From Roseovarius sp. 217 (GTDB lineage: Bacteria; Pseudomonadota; Alphaproteobacteria; Rhodobacterales; Rhodobacteraceae), in NCBI RefSeq assembly GCF_000152845.1, contig NZ_CH902585.1, forward strand, positions 229,081 to 265,759: a stretch of DNA of 36,679 bases. The letters run 5' to 3'. Position numbers and translations under genes: made by a program. The notes beneath the pieces were generated by a model. That model was not told the origin of the DNA, made no database searches, and saw only the letters and a list, made by a program, of their open reading frames with translations. How positions within the stretch are numbered: position 1 is the first letter of the stretch; each line of letters opens with the position of its first letter. Below, one piece after another: positions 6,793-14,830 of the stretch.

Positions 6793-8984
6793 TGTAGCAC
6801 CTCCTGAGCGCGGGTGCCGACCAGCGTCATGGAGAAGTCCGGATTGCGGTGAAGCAAGAGCGTGACCTCCGTGTCCAAAGGCAGGGATGCAGGATCGACT
6901 GTCGCATCGAGCGCGAAGTCCATCGTCATCCCCGGCATGCCGATCTCGGTCATCGGCCCGTGGCTGATGTTGACCATGCGTGCGGCGGTGTCGACCGAGT
7001 TGATGGTGCCACTGACTTCCATCGGAGGCATGACTGGTTCCACCTGCCTGAGGATCATGGTCATCCCGTCCAGTCGCGCAAAAGTCAGGTCTGCCTCGAC
7101 GCCGATGGGCAATCCCGTAGCGTCGAGCGTTTCTTCGATGGCAAATCCCATTGTCATGCCGGGCATTCCAATCTCAGTGATCGGGCCATGTGTGATCGTT
7201 GCAGTGCGGGTTGCCTCGTCGAGCGCGTCAATAGTGCCCGAAACGACAATCGGCGGCGCTTCATCAGCCATCTGCATCGCCTCCGCCATTTCCATGGCAG
7301 GCGCAGCCCCCATCCCGTCGGCGCGGACTGCGACAATCGTGAAGAGGCCATCGTCGCCCTTGCTAAGATCGAATTCTACCGGGGCATCCAGCGGCACCGT
7401 GGCCGGGTCAAAGCCTGCAACCGGCATGTCCATCTGCATCGCGGGCCAGCCAAGTTCCGGTATCGGCTCGTGGGACAGGGACAGCTTGCCATCGGCAGTC
7501 ACAGCCGTCACCGTCCCATTCCCAGTCGCGGCGATCCCATCATCGCTGCCCATTTCCAGCAGACCCAGTAGACCATCGGCCCCGCGCGCTGCGAGGAACG
7601 CGACCTGCGTTCCAGGCGCGAAGCGATCCAGCGCTACATCCGCACGCACCGAAAAGCGCGAGGTCATGGCGGGCCAGTCAAGGCTTTCCAGCGTGCTGTG
7701 TTGGATCGTGGCGATGCGGGCCTCAACGTCCAGTGCGACCAACTCACCTGTGCCGCGCGCGGGAGCTTCATCGGTCGGCGCCAAGCGCATCAACCCGGCG
7801 CTGAGCGCGCTTTCGCTGTCGATCAGGAACTGGGCCGACGCGACCACTTCCTCGCCCGGGGCGAGGCCCTGAACCACTTCCGTGCGCCCGCCTCCGCCAA
7901 AATTGTCGCGCAAACCGGTGGTAATCAGACGTGGCATGAAGGTGCCTTCACCGGTTTTCAGGATCACCCGTTCAGCGGATCCTGTGCGGATGATCGCCTC
8001 GGACGGCACAGTCAGGGCGGTTCGGGACTGGGCAGGAATAAGGCTGACCGTACCGAACATGTTGGGCCGCAAAAGGCCTTCGGAATTGTCGAACCGCAGG
8101 CGGACGGGCAGTGTGCGGGTCTGGGGATCCAATTCGGGATAGACGTAGTCGATTTCACCCTCGAAGGTCCGCCCCGGCAGATGTTCAAACCGTGCAATTG
8201 CGCGCATTTCGTCTGTCATGCGGGCGATGTCGCGCTCAAACACGTCAACGATCAGCCAGACCTCACTCAGATCAGTGATTGACACCGCTTGCGTGCTTGG
8301 TTGCAGGAACATCCCATCGGCGGCAGCAAGTCCGATTACGACGCCATCGCGGGGGGCTTCGACACTGATGCGCGCGCACTTCACGGTTTCCTCGATCTCT
8401 GCGATCTGGCGGTCCGTCGCGCCGTGACTACGCAGCTTGTTGCGCGCAGCTTCAAGGGAAATTCCTCCCCCGCCCTCCTTGACACGAATGAAGTCAAAAG
8501 TCGCGATGCCGAATTCGGGAGAGAACAATTCAAACAGCACATCGCCTTTGCGCACCTGATCGCCTACTGCGCGTACATTGAGAACTTCGATCCAGCCGTC
8601 GACACGTGTGTGAACATGGCTGGTCAGATGCTCGTCATAGCCCACGAACCCTACTGTTTCTATGCGGTGCGAAATCTCCGCGACCTGCGCGAGGGCGGTT
8701 CGGACACCGATGGCGTTGATCTCGGTAGCAGACAGCCTCACCTCGGCCGGATCGCCGGAGGGTTCCTGTCCTGCATAGACCGGGATCAGGTCCATCCCCA
8801 TGGGCGACTTGCCCGGCCCCGGCTGGCGGAAATTCGGGTCCATGGGTGCCACCCAATAAAGAACCTCTGGCCCACTATCGGCGGCCATGCCCGCCGGATT
8901 GAAATACAGTCTTTCCAAATAAATGCCCCCGGCAACGCCTGCGGCGAGCGCCAGAATGCTCAGGGCTGAATATCGTCCACGCAT
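6789..8984 (-). CDS. cusB: CusB-type membrane-fusion protein with four C-terminal CusF-like domains
   Basis: I chose the ATG at 8984 because GAGG lies 6 bases upstream and it opens directly into the membrane anchor; a GTG at 9023 would add 13 residues with a CPSC pair. The 731-residue product has an N-terminal anchor (7-27), a heavy-metal-binding segment (43-70, APMDP...PGKSPMGMDL), and the adaptor barrel, lipoyl and hairpin regions (about 85-405). Four CusF-like units follow at about 412-478, 488-557, 581-650 and 657-724. Unit 2 has the full site (His505, Trp513, Met516, Met518). Unit 1 has Ser442 where the second Met should be. Units 3 and 4 have Met607 and Met683 in the Trp position. CusB homologues usually have none or one such domain. 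It forms the adaptor of the CusA pump. Confidence 0.93.
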   Translation of the reverse strand: MRGRYSALSILALAAGVAGGIYLERLYFNPAGMAADSGPEVLYWVAPMDPNFRQPGPGKSPMGMDLIPVYAGQEPSGDPAEVRLSATEINAIGVRTALAQVAEISHRIETVGFVGYDEHLTSHVHTRVDGWIEVLNVRAVGDQVRKGDVLFELFSPEFGIATFDFIRVKEGGGGISLEAARNKLRSHGATDRQIAEIEETVKCARISVEAPRDGVVIGLAAADGMFLQPSTQAVSITDLSEVWLIVDVFERDIARMTDEMRAIARFEHLPGRTFEGEIDYVYPELDPQTRTLPVRLRFDNSEGLLRPNMFGTVSLIPAQSRTALTVPSEAIIRTGSAERVILKTGEGTFMPRLITTGLRDNFGGGGRTEVVQGLAPGEEVVASAQFLIDSESALSAGLMRLAPTDEAPARGTGELVALDVEARIATIQHSTLESLDWPAMTSRFSVRADVALDRFAPGTQVAFLAARGADGLLGLLEMGSDDGIAATGNGTVTAVTADGKLSLSHEPIPELGWPAMQMDMPVAGFDPATVPLDAPVEFDLSKGDDGLFTIVAVRADGMGAAPAMEMAEAMQMADEAPPIVVSGTIDALDEATRTATITHGPITEIGMPGMTMGFAIEETLDATGLPIGVEADLTFARLDGMTMILRQVEPVMPPMEVSGTINSVDTAARMVNISHGPMTEIGMPGMTMDFALDATVDPASLPLDTEVTLLLHRNPDFSMTLVGTRAQEVLQ

Positions 8985-9082
8985 GGAGTACCTCGGTTTG
9001 GACCCACACGAGGGGCAGGTCACTTCAAATCGGTCAAAGTGGAGCGGACGCTTTGACCAGCGCCCACCGCTCAGAAGAACGA

Positions 9083-9475
9083 TCAGACGAGGCGGGGAGG
9101 ACGGTCTTGAGGGGATGGGGCGCGCGAGAAGGCGGCACTGTCATTATTGAACCGATGACTTTGTGCCGTCAAAACTGCATGGAACTCAGCTTTTGCCAAG
9201 CCGTCAGCGTTGTGAAAACAGCATGGTGCAACCGAACAATGTGCCATGGCAGCATGGTCCGGGCACGGATCGCTTGGTGCTGCGGACAAGTCGGGTGCCG
9301 CCATCGGGCAGTCACCATCATGAGCCGCATGCGCTTGATATTGGTCATGCGCGCCGCTGTCAGGCGAAGCTTCTGCATACATGACGGATTGGGACACGAA
9401 CAAAGACAGGAGGAGCAGTAGCCCCACCATCCGTTTGGCCGCCTCAAAGACGAATCGTGCCCAACGCGTTATCAT
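9083..9475 (-). CDS. Exported His/Cys-rich hypothetical protein of the copper operon
   Basis: The 130-residue product has a hydrophobic N-terminal segment ending near AEA (residues 17-36) and a mature part rich in His, Cys and Met (CPMAA, CPDHAAMAHC, APCCFH), which suggests metal binding outside the cytoplasm. It ends SPQDRPPRLV, a tail common among small uncharacterised proteins at the head of copper operons. I cannot assign a family with certainty; DUF2946/CopL-like proteins are the nearest idea. Its ATG at 9475 has no clear ribosome site; an internal ATG at 9430 would also give a signal peptide. It lies between cueR (stop 88 bases upstream) and cusB on the same strand, so it is probably read from the cueR promoter. 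Confidence 0.65.
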   Translation of the reverse strand: MITRWARFVFEAAKRMVGLLLLLSLFVSQSVMYAEASPDSGAHDQYQAHAAHDGDCPMAAPDLSAAPSDPCPDHAAMAHCSVAPCCFHNADGLAKAEFHAVLTAQSHRFNNDSAAFSRAPSPQDRPPRLV

Positions 9476-9563
9476 ACCAGAAGCATTACCCGAGAAATTC
9501 GTGGAAGGAAATCAGATGCCTGTGAGCGTTTATCCATCTGCGCGTTATTGCCGATTTGAGCAT

Positions 9564-9962
9564 TCATTGCGGCACCTCCGCCCCGGCCAAACCGTCGAGG
9601 ATCGGGCAGTCTGGATGATCATCGCCCTGACAGCGCGAGACGAGGTCCTCAAGTGTGTCGCGCATGGCTTCCAACTCAGTGATCTTCTTTGCGATCCCTG
9701 TGAGGTGTTCGCGCGCAATTCTTTTGACATCCGCGCTTGCCCTGTCCCTGTCTGCGTAGAGCGACAGCAGGCTGCGGCAATCGTCGATGCTAAAGCCCAA
9801 AGACCGCGCACGGCTCACAAACGACAGCATGCGCACGTCCCGATCATCGAAATGTCGATACCCGTTCGCGCCTCTGGCTGCGCGCAAAAGCCCGATGTCT
9901 TCGTAGTATCTGATTGTCTTTGCAGGCAGCCCGCTGGCTGTCGCAACTTCTCCGATGTTCAT
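9564..9962 (-). CDS. cueR: CueR-type MerR-family Cu(I)-sensing activator
   Basis: The ATG at 9962 (MNIGEVATASGLPAKTIRYYE) has AAGGAG upstream and starts as MerR proteins do; the longer frame adds eight residues with no better site. The 132-residue protein has the wHTH at 1-68, the dimer helix at about 78-110, and a metal loop with Cys111 and Cys119 in a C-X7-C arrangement (CQGDDHPDC), as in CueR. SADVKR at 76-81 matches CueR, where Ser replaces the Cys of mercury and zinc sensors. It should activate copper-export promoters when Cu(I) binds. It heads the minus-strand copper operon and lies just downstream of a CueR-type promoter that it probably controls itself. Confidence 0.93.
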   Translation of the reverse strand: MNIGEVATASGLPAKTIRYYEDIGLLRAARGANGYRHFDDRDVRMLSFVSRARSLGFSIDDCRSLLSLYADRDRASADVKRIAREHLTGIAKKITELEAMRDTLEDLVSRCQGDDHPDCPILDGLAGAEVPQ

Positions 9963-9983
9963 GGCTCTAACTCCTTGAGTAGA

Positions 9984-10014
9984 CACATAATCCTTCCAGT
10001 AGATGGAAGGTCAA
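9984..10014 (-). promoter_or_regulatory. CueR-type promoter with 19-bp spacer and operator dyad
   Basis: Read on the minus strand, a -35 TTGACC (10009-10014) and a -10 TATGTG (9984-9989) are separated by exactly 19 bases. The spacer carries the dyad CCTTCC-N7-GGAAGG (9992-10010). An over-long spacer with this dyad is the hallmark of MerR/CueR-activated promoters such as the E. coli copA promoter. It points toward cueR and, by read-through, the whole minus-strand copper operon. Confidence 0.85.
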
Positions 10015-10034
10015 GAACATTCCTGTTTTGGGAA

Positions 10035-10052
10035 CCATCCAGTGCTGGAAGG
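10035..10052 (+). promoter_or_regulatory. Second, imperfect CueR-like dyad for the plus-strand copper genes
   Basis: CCATCC-N6-GGAAGG contains an inner palindrome TCCAG-TG-CTGGA and resembles the cueR operator 25 bases away, but has one arm mismatch and one base less in the spacer. It lies 37 bases upstream of the DUF305 gene and could control that gene and copA. The -35 and -10 boxes around it are poor matches, so the promoter assignment is an inference. Confidence 0.55.
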
Positions 10053-10088
10053 TTGTTAGTTTCAAAAGCCATCAGAAAGGAGACCAAA

Positions 10089-10565
10089 ATGAATTACTTC
10101 CGCTTTGTCGCAATGATCGCGACCTCAACCGTGTTGATGTTCGGACTTATGTATCTGAACACCCATGCTTTTTCCCATATTCAGTTCAGTGAAACGCGCA
10201 CTTACATGGCGCTCTACATGGGCGCGGCCATGGCGCTGGTCATGTTGGCGTTCATGTGGGGGATGTACCAAAATCGAGCCGCAAACTACGGCATTATCGG
10301 CGTCAGCATTGTTGTTTTTTCAGGGGCACTGTTTCTGGTACGCTCGCAAACCACCGTCGATGACGTCTCCTGGATGCGGGCAATGATCCCTCACCATTCG
10401 ATTGCGATCCTGACGAGCGAGAGGGCGGGCATCTCGGATCCCCGTGTGCAAAATCTTGCCGAAGAGATCATCAAGGCGCAACGTCTAGAGATCGCAGAAA
10501 TGGAGGCCTTGATCGCAGATCTTGAGGGCGGGCCACCTGCGACGCCAGAGATTGACGGCAAGTGA
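10089..10565 (+). CDS. Membrane-anchored DUF305 protein in the copper cluster
   Basis: The ATG at 10089 follows AAAGGAG at a good distance; an open frame extends far upstream but runs antisense through cueR and is not used. The 158-residue product has three hydrophobic segments (about 5-24, 41-62, 68-88) and a C-terminal DUF305 domain with the MIPHHSIAILTSERA motif. DUF305 proteins have His/Met motifs and often lie beside copper resistance genes; a copper-binding role is supported for some members, but not proved here. copA starts 63 bases downstream on the same strand, so the two probably form an operon under the dyad at 10035. Confidence 0.85.
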   Translation: MNYFRFVAMIATSTVLMFGLMYLNTHAFSHIQFSETRTYMALYMGAAMALVMLAFMWGMYQNRAANYGIIGVSIVVFSGALFLVRSQTTVDDVSWMRAMIPHHSIAILTSERAGISDPRVQNLAEEIIKAQRLEIAEMEALIADLEGGPPATPEIDGK

Positions 10566-10628
10566 AGTGGGGGACTTGACCCTCCAGTTACTGGAAACCT
10601 TATGTCCGGGACAAAGGAGAAATTTCCG

Positions 10629-13085
10629 ATGTCAAATACAGCGAGAGACACTGCCGAAGCGGACACCGTCACGCGGGACCCGGTATGTGGGAAGATCGTC
10701 GACCCAGACGCCGGAAAACCAAAAGCTGAGCATGAGGGGCATGTCTATCATTTCTGCCACTACGGATGTCGGCAGAAATTTGAGGCGGACCCCGACGCTT
10801 ACGTTGAAGCCACAGATCCTGTTTGCGGCATGACCGTGACCCGTGCCACAGCGCGGTTCATGGTGAAACACGATGGGGCGCAGTTTTACTTTTGTTCGTC
10901 GCGGTGCGAGAGCAAGTTTGAGGCTGCCCCAACGGATTATCTTAGCGACCGTCCCGCTCCGGAGCCGATGCCAGAAGGGACGCTTTATACCTGCCCGATG
11001 GATCCCGAGATTGTGCAGGAAGGCCCGGGCGACTGTCCGATTTGCGGCATGGCACTGGAACCGATGATGCCCTCTGCCGATGCGGGCCCCAATCCGGAAT
11101 TAGTCGATTTTCGCAGACGGCTTTGGATCGGGGCGCCGCTCGCACTCGCGGTTCTGCTGCTGGAGATGGGCGGGATGCTGGGCTTGCCCTGGGCGGACTG
11201 GTTCGGGCATGAAACCGTGCGATGGTTGCAATTCTTGCTGGCCACACCGGTCGTCGTCTGGATCGCGCAACCCTTTTTCAAACGCGGCTGGTCGTCCATC
11301 GTGACCGGCAACCTCAATATGTGGACGCTGATCGCGATCGGCACTGGGGCGGCGTATGTCTTCAGCCTCGTGTCGCTCCTCTTACCGGGCATTTTTCCAC
11401 CCAGTCTGCAAGGCGCCCATGGTCCACCGCTCTATTTCGAAGCAGCGGCGGTGATCCTGATCCTTGTGCTCGTCGGCCAGGTTATGGAACTGACAGCGCG
11501 CGACCGGACCGGAGATGCGATCCGGGCCTTGATGGACCTTGCCCCGAAAACCGCGCGGCGCGTGACGGACGCTGGTGAGGAAGATGTGCCGCTTGATGCG
11601 GTCACGACCGGTGACCATTTGCGCGTCCGCCCGGGGGAGGCGGTGCCGGTGGATGGTACGGTGCTCGACGGGCGATCATCGGTCGATGAGAGCATGCTGA
11701 CCGGTGAGCCTGTCCCGGTGGAAAAAACGCAAGGTGACGGTGTGACGGGCGGCACGCTCAACAAGACTGGCTCTTTCGTGATGGAGGCGCGCGCTGTCGG
11801 AGGCGACACCGTTTTGAGCCAGATCGTCAATCTGGTGGCGCAGGCACAACGGTCTCGTGCGCCCATTCAGGCGATGGCTGACCGTGTGGCGGGGTATTTC
11901 GTGCCCGCTGTGATCGGCATCGCCCTGCTTGCCTTTGGTGCTTGGCTTGTCTTTGGTCCAATGCCTGCCCTTGGGTATGCTGTCGTCGCTGCGGTCAGCG
12001 TCCTGATCATCGCATGCCCCTGCGCCCTTGGACTTGCGACGCCAATGTCGATCATGGTGGCCACAGGGCGCGGCGCACAGGCGGGTGTTCTCATCCGCGA
12101 TGCCGAGGCGCTCGAACGTTTCGCGAAGGTCGATGTCCTGGTTCTGGACAAGACCGGAACCCTGACCGAAGGCCGCCCCAGCCTGACCGATGTTGTTGCA
12201 TTTGGCGATCATGACGAGGATCAAGTGCTTGCTTTGGCGGCGGCACTGGAGCGCGGGTCCGAACATCCCCTGGCAGAGGCGATCCTGAACGGCGCTGAGG
12301 CGCGCGGGATTGCCCGTCTGGATGCCAGCGATTTTGACGCTATCACAGGCAAAGGCGTACAGGGAAGCGTCGAGGGGCAGCAGATTGCACTCGGAAATGC
12401 GGCGCTGATGCGCGACTTCGGTCTTGATCTCACTGAGGCGGAGCCGCAGGTGGCAGCCCTCCAGAAGGCCGGAAAGACGGCCATGCTGCTCGCCGTTGAT
12501 GGCCAGCTCGCAGGCATCGTCGCAGTAGCGGACCGGATCAAGGAGACCACCGCCGGGGCGATCAAAGATCTGCACAAGGCTGGGCTGCGGATCGTTATGG
12601 CGACGGGCGACAGTCTCGCCACCGCTGAAGCCGTCGCGCGAGAGCTTGGTATCGACGACATCCGCGCAGATGTCTCGCCCGAGGACAAGGCTGATCTGAT
12701 CGCGGAATTCAAGGCCAAGGGCCTGTCGGTCGCTATGGCAGGGGACGGCGTCAACGACGCGCCAGCGCTTGCGGCGGCTGATGTCGGCATCGCCATGGGC
12801 ACCGGCGCAGACGTCGCGGTAGAAAGCGCGGGCGTCACGCTGGTCAAGGGCGATCTGCGCGGTATCGTGCGGGCCCGTGTTCTGGCGCAGGCCACCATGA
12901 GTAACATTCGGCAGAACCTGTTCTTTGCCTTCGCATACAACAGTGCCGGTGTTCCGATCGCGGCGGGAATTCTCTTCCCGTTCTTCGGTGTTCTTTTGTC
13001 GCCGATGGTAGCAGCGGCGGCGATGAGTCTGTCATCGGTTTCTGTCATCGGGAATTCGCTTCGCCTGCGGAGGATAAAGCTTTGA
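10629..13085 (+). CDS. copA: Cu(I)-exporting P1B-type ATPase with two YHS domains
   Basis: I chose the ATG at 10629 because AGGAG lies 9 bases upstream; an earlier ATG at 10602 has no site. The 818-residue protein starts with two YHS domains (about 17-60 with DPVCGK, and 62-104 with DPVCGM). A heavy-metal-binding segment follows (118-146, YTCPMDPEI...CPICGMALEP) in place of the usual HMA domains. The ATPase core has TGE (358-360), the membrane CPC site (463-465), DKTGT (phosphorylated Asp507), the HP motif (546-547) and GDGVNDAP. Near the end, YNSAGVP and the later MSLSSVSVIGNSLRLR fit the Cu(I)-specific P1B-1 class. It would pump cytosolic Cu(I) to the periplasm. Confidence 0.94.
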   Translation: MSNTARDTAEADTVTRDPVCGKIVDPDAGKPKAEHEGHVYHFCHYGCRQKFEADPDAYVEATDPVCGMTVTRATARFMVKHDGAQFYFCSSRCESKFEAAPTDYLSDRPAPEPMPEGTLYTCPMDPEIVQEGPGDCPICGMALEPMMPSADAGPNPELVDFRRRLWIGAPLALAVLLLEMGGMLGLPWADWFGHETVRWLQFLLATPVVVWIAQPFFKRGWSSIVTGNLNMWTLIAIGTGAAYVFSLVSLLLPGIFPPSLQGAHGPPLYFEAAAVILILVLVGQVMELTARDRTGDAIRALMDLAPKTARRVTDAGEEDVPLDAVTTGDHLRVRPGEAVPVDGTVLDGRSSVDESMLTGEPVPVEKTQGDGVTGGTLNKTGSFVMEARAVGGDTVLSQIVNLVAQAQRSRAPIQAMADRVAGYFVPAVIGIALLAFGAWLVFGPMPALGYAVVAAVSVLIIACPCALGLATPMSIMVATGRGAQAGVLIRDAEALERFAKVDVLVLDKTGTLTEGRPSLTDVVAFGDHDEDQVLALAAALERGSEHPLAEAILNGAEARGIARLDASDFDAITGKGVQGSVEGQQIALGNAALMRDFGLDLTEAEPQVAALQKAGKTAMLLAVDGQLAGIVAVADRIKETTAGAIKDLHKAGLRIVMATGDSLATAEAVARELGIDDIRADVSPEDKADLIAEFKAKGLSVAMAGDGVNDAPALAAADVGIAMGTGADVAVESAGVTLVKGDLRGIVRARVLAQATMSNIRQNLFFAFAYNSAGVPIAAGILFPFFGVLLSPMVAAAAMSLSSVSVIGNSLRLRRIKL

Positions 13086-13193
13086 ACCGCGCGATAGTTC
13101 TTGGGGTGCTGCTTCTGGTCGCAGCGGTTGTCGTGTTCGGTGTGCTTTTGATTGGGGCAAGGACTGGCTCGGATGGCGATCTGTACGTTTCGG
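13082..13193 (+). pseudogene. Start of a membrane-anchored protein, cut off by the IS
   Basis: A TTG codon overlaps the copA stop (TTGA) and opens a frame with a strong hydrophobic stretch (residues 5-25, VLGVLLLVAAVVVFGVLLIG) followed by a short polar part. The frame then enters the 816-bp IS at 13194 and ends inside it. The tight overlap suggests translational coupling to copA and thus a further copper-related membrane or exported protein. The family cannot be named from about 37 residues. Confidence 0.5.
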
Positions 13194-14009
13194 GGTGTTG
13201 TCACGTTAACGCCCTGCACATTGCTGGCCGAGGGTTGTCAGCGTAGTTGGTGGCGATGCGAAATCAAGACATCCGCTACAAGCGCCACCGGTTTCCACCC
13301 CAGATCATCGCTCATGTCGTCTGGCTCTACGCCCGGTTCAACCTGAGCCTTCGTGAAGTCGAAGAGTTGATGTTGGAGCGCGGCATCGACGTTTCGTACG
13401 AGACAATCCGGCGCTGGACGGTAAAGTTTGGCCCGCTGATTGCCCGTACTCTTCGGCGACGACAACCGCGCCCCGGCGATGTCTGGCACCTGGATGAAGT
13501 CGTTGTGAAGATCGCGGGCCGGTCCTTCTGGCTTTGGCGAGCCGTTGATCAACACGGCGTCGTCCTTGAGGAGATCCTACAGCCCAAGCGGGACAAGCGC
13601 GCGGCAAAGCGGCTTCTGGTCAAACTGATGAAACGCTGGGGCTTCGTGCCCAAACGGATCATTACGGACAAATTACGATCCTACGGTGCCGCCAAGCGCG
13701 AGGTCGCACCTGGCCTGGATCATTGGTCCCACAAAGGACTCAATAACCGAGCCGAGAACAACCATCTGCCCTTTCGAAAACGCGAGCGGCTGATGCAGGG
13801 CTTTCGATCGCCGGGCGCACTACAACGCTTCGTGTCCATACAGTCCGCCACCCGCAATTGCTTCTCCGTGCCAGCCCGCCGCCGCTCCGCCATCACCATC
13901 CGCTACCACCGGCTCGAAGCACTCGAGGCATGGAAAATCGCGGCCAATGTCGCTTGATGTGAGATCGGCACGCCAACCTGAAGACTGGTTGAGTTAATGT
14001 GACAACACC
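13194..14009 (+). mobile_element. Complete 816-bp IS6-type insertion sequence, copy 1
   Basis: The ends are inverted repeats of 17 bases with one mismatch (GGTGTTGTCACRTTAAC), at 13194 and, inverted, ending at 14009. A second complete copy of the same length lies in inverse orientation at 35523-36338. No 8-bp target duplication is seen (left cgtttcgg, right cgccgaac), so flanking DNA has been rearranged. On the left it cuts the reading frame after copA; on the right it abuts a resolvase remnant. Confidence 0.9.
13247..13957 (+). CDS. IS6-family DDE transposase, copy 1
   Basis: This intact transposase of about 236 residues has a helix-turn-helix (LSLREVEELMLERGIDVSYE, residues 33-52) and a DDE catalytic triad visible as Asp83 in WHLDEV, Asp141 in ITDKLRS and Glu170 in NRAEN, numbered from the TTG at 13247. 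GTG at 13250 or ATG at 13256 are alternative starts. IS6 elements move by replicative transposition and build cointegrates. The protein differs from the copy at 35575-36285 by one residue (Asp78 here, His there), so the two copies separated recently. It is probably active. Confidence 0.92.
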   Translation: MVAMRNQDIRYKRHRFPPQIIAHVVWLYARFNLSLREVEELMLERGIDVSYETIRRWTVKFGPLIARTLRRRQPRPGDVWHLDEVVVKIAGRSFWLWRAVDQHGVVLEEILQPKRDKRAAKRLLVKLMKRWGFVPKRIITDKLRSYGAAKREVAPGLDHWSHKGLNNRAENNHLPFRKRERLMQGFRSPGALQRFVSIQSATRNCFSVPARRRSAITIRYHRLEALEAWKIAANVA

Positions 14010-14085
14010 CGCCGAACTCTTCTCGGTGTCACGGCCGACGATCTACAGAACCCTACAGCGTGCAGGACCCAAAATCAGCCCTTAG
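14010..14085 (+). pseudogene. tnpR: C-terminal remnant of a Tn3-type resolvase (tnpR)
   Basis: Directly after the IS, in-frame codons from 14011 read AELFSVSRPTIYRTLQRAG and stop at 14083-14085. This is the C-terminal helix-turn-helix of serine resolvases (ELFGVSRPTVYR type). The stop lies inside a Tn3-family terminal repeat, as expected for tnpR at a transposon end. The catalytic part is not on the other side of the IS, so an adjacent deletion has occurred. Confidence 0.75.
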
Positions 14086-14118
14086 CGTACTATTCTGCCC
14101 CCTCCGGCATCAGACCCC
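14081..14118 (+). repeat. 38-bp Tn3-family terminal inverted repeat
   Basis: The segment starts CTTAGCGTAC and ends CAGACCCC. Read from the outer end it is GGGGTCTGATGCCGGAGGGG and ends ACGCTAAG, which has the 38-bp length, the GGGG start and the ACGCTAAG end of Tn3-family repeats, close to the Tn5393 type. The transposon body lies to the left, with the tnpR tail reading into the repeat. Outside it, from 14119, lies an IS6 transposase 3' end, so the transposon appears inserted in that IS. No matching second repeat was found by eye. Confidence 0.75.
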
Positions 14119-14830
14119 AAGGGGGTTGTTCCATTTGCTGCAAACTGATCCTTTCGGATCATGTGAGCGACTTCGATACCTGCGATGGTTGCGGCGGCGG
14201 AATGAATAGCTTTGAAGCCCGTAATCGGAGCGGTGATCCGCTTTATGAAACGGTGGTCTTGTTCCAGAATGTTGTTGAGATACTTGACCTGCCGGATCGT
14301 GACAAGACGGCCCATCCCGGTAAATTTCAGGATCACGTTCACTGCCATCAGGCCGGCCAGATTGGCACCACTTTTGTCGATGGCCACTCGATCCGGTACG
14401 CCATTTGCGGCAATGGCCTGCTTGAAAACCTGCCGGCTGCAGCCAGATTACGGCGCTCAGACAGCATGAAATCAAGGGTTTGGCCATCTCGGTCTACGGC
14501 GCGATAGAGATAGGTCCACTTGCCCCGGACTTTGATGGAAGTTTCATCCATCCTCCAAGAATTTGCCGTAGCCCGCTTCCGGGCTTGAGCATTAGCGGCG
14601 ATTAACGGTGAGAATTTTACCACCCATCGGTTTAAGGTCGCGTGATCAACGGTGACGCCTCGCTCAGCCATGATCTCCTCAAGATCTCGGTAGGACACAG
14701 CGTAGCGGACGTAGAAAAAAACAGCAAACACGATCACCGGTTTGGGATAGTGTACGCCTTTGAAATCAATTGTCATTCCGCTCAACCCGCGCACTTGTTT
14801 CTCTCGACTAATCAGTACCATCAGCTGACG
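14119..14830 (-). pseudogene. IS6-family transposase with a one-base frameshift
   Basis: The N-terminal part reads well (IDFKGVHYPKPVIVFAVFFY, WRMDETSIKVRGKWTYLYRAVDRDG, SERRNLAAAGRF) with the first catalytic Asp in MDET. At the run of A at 14425-14428 one base appears missing, and the protein continues in the other frame (VAIDKSGANLAGLMAVNVIL, KYLNNILEQDHRFIKR, IAGIEVAHMIRKDQF), which supplies the second Asp and the Glu region. Restoring one base would give a normal IS6 protein. The break is probably a disabling mutation; slippage on the T run of the transcript cannot be excluded. The C-terminus is fused to Tn3 repeat sequence. Confidence 0.8.

Noticed and set aside
6037..6807. 256-residue plus-strand open frame opposite cusA
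   Set aside because: It is a shadow of the GC-rich cusA frame: no ribosome site, no motif, and fully antisense to a clearly real gene. The same holds for frames opposite cusB (6849-7872) and copA (11676-12575, 12221-13219).
9381..10088. N-terminal extension of the DUF305 frame
   Set aside because: The open frame upstream of 10089 runs antisense through cueR and its promoter; the AAAGGAG site and signal-like start at 10089 fix the true start.
13186..14017. Possible target-site duplication of IS copy 1
   Set aside because: The 8-base flanks (cgtttcgg and cgccgaac) do not match in direct or inverse form, nor do they match the flanks of copy 2.
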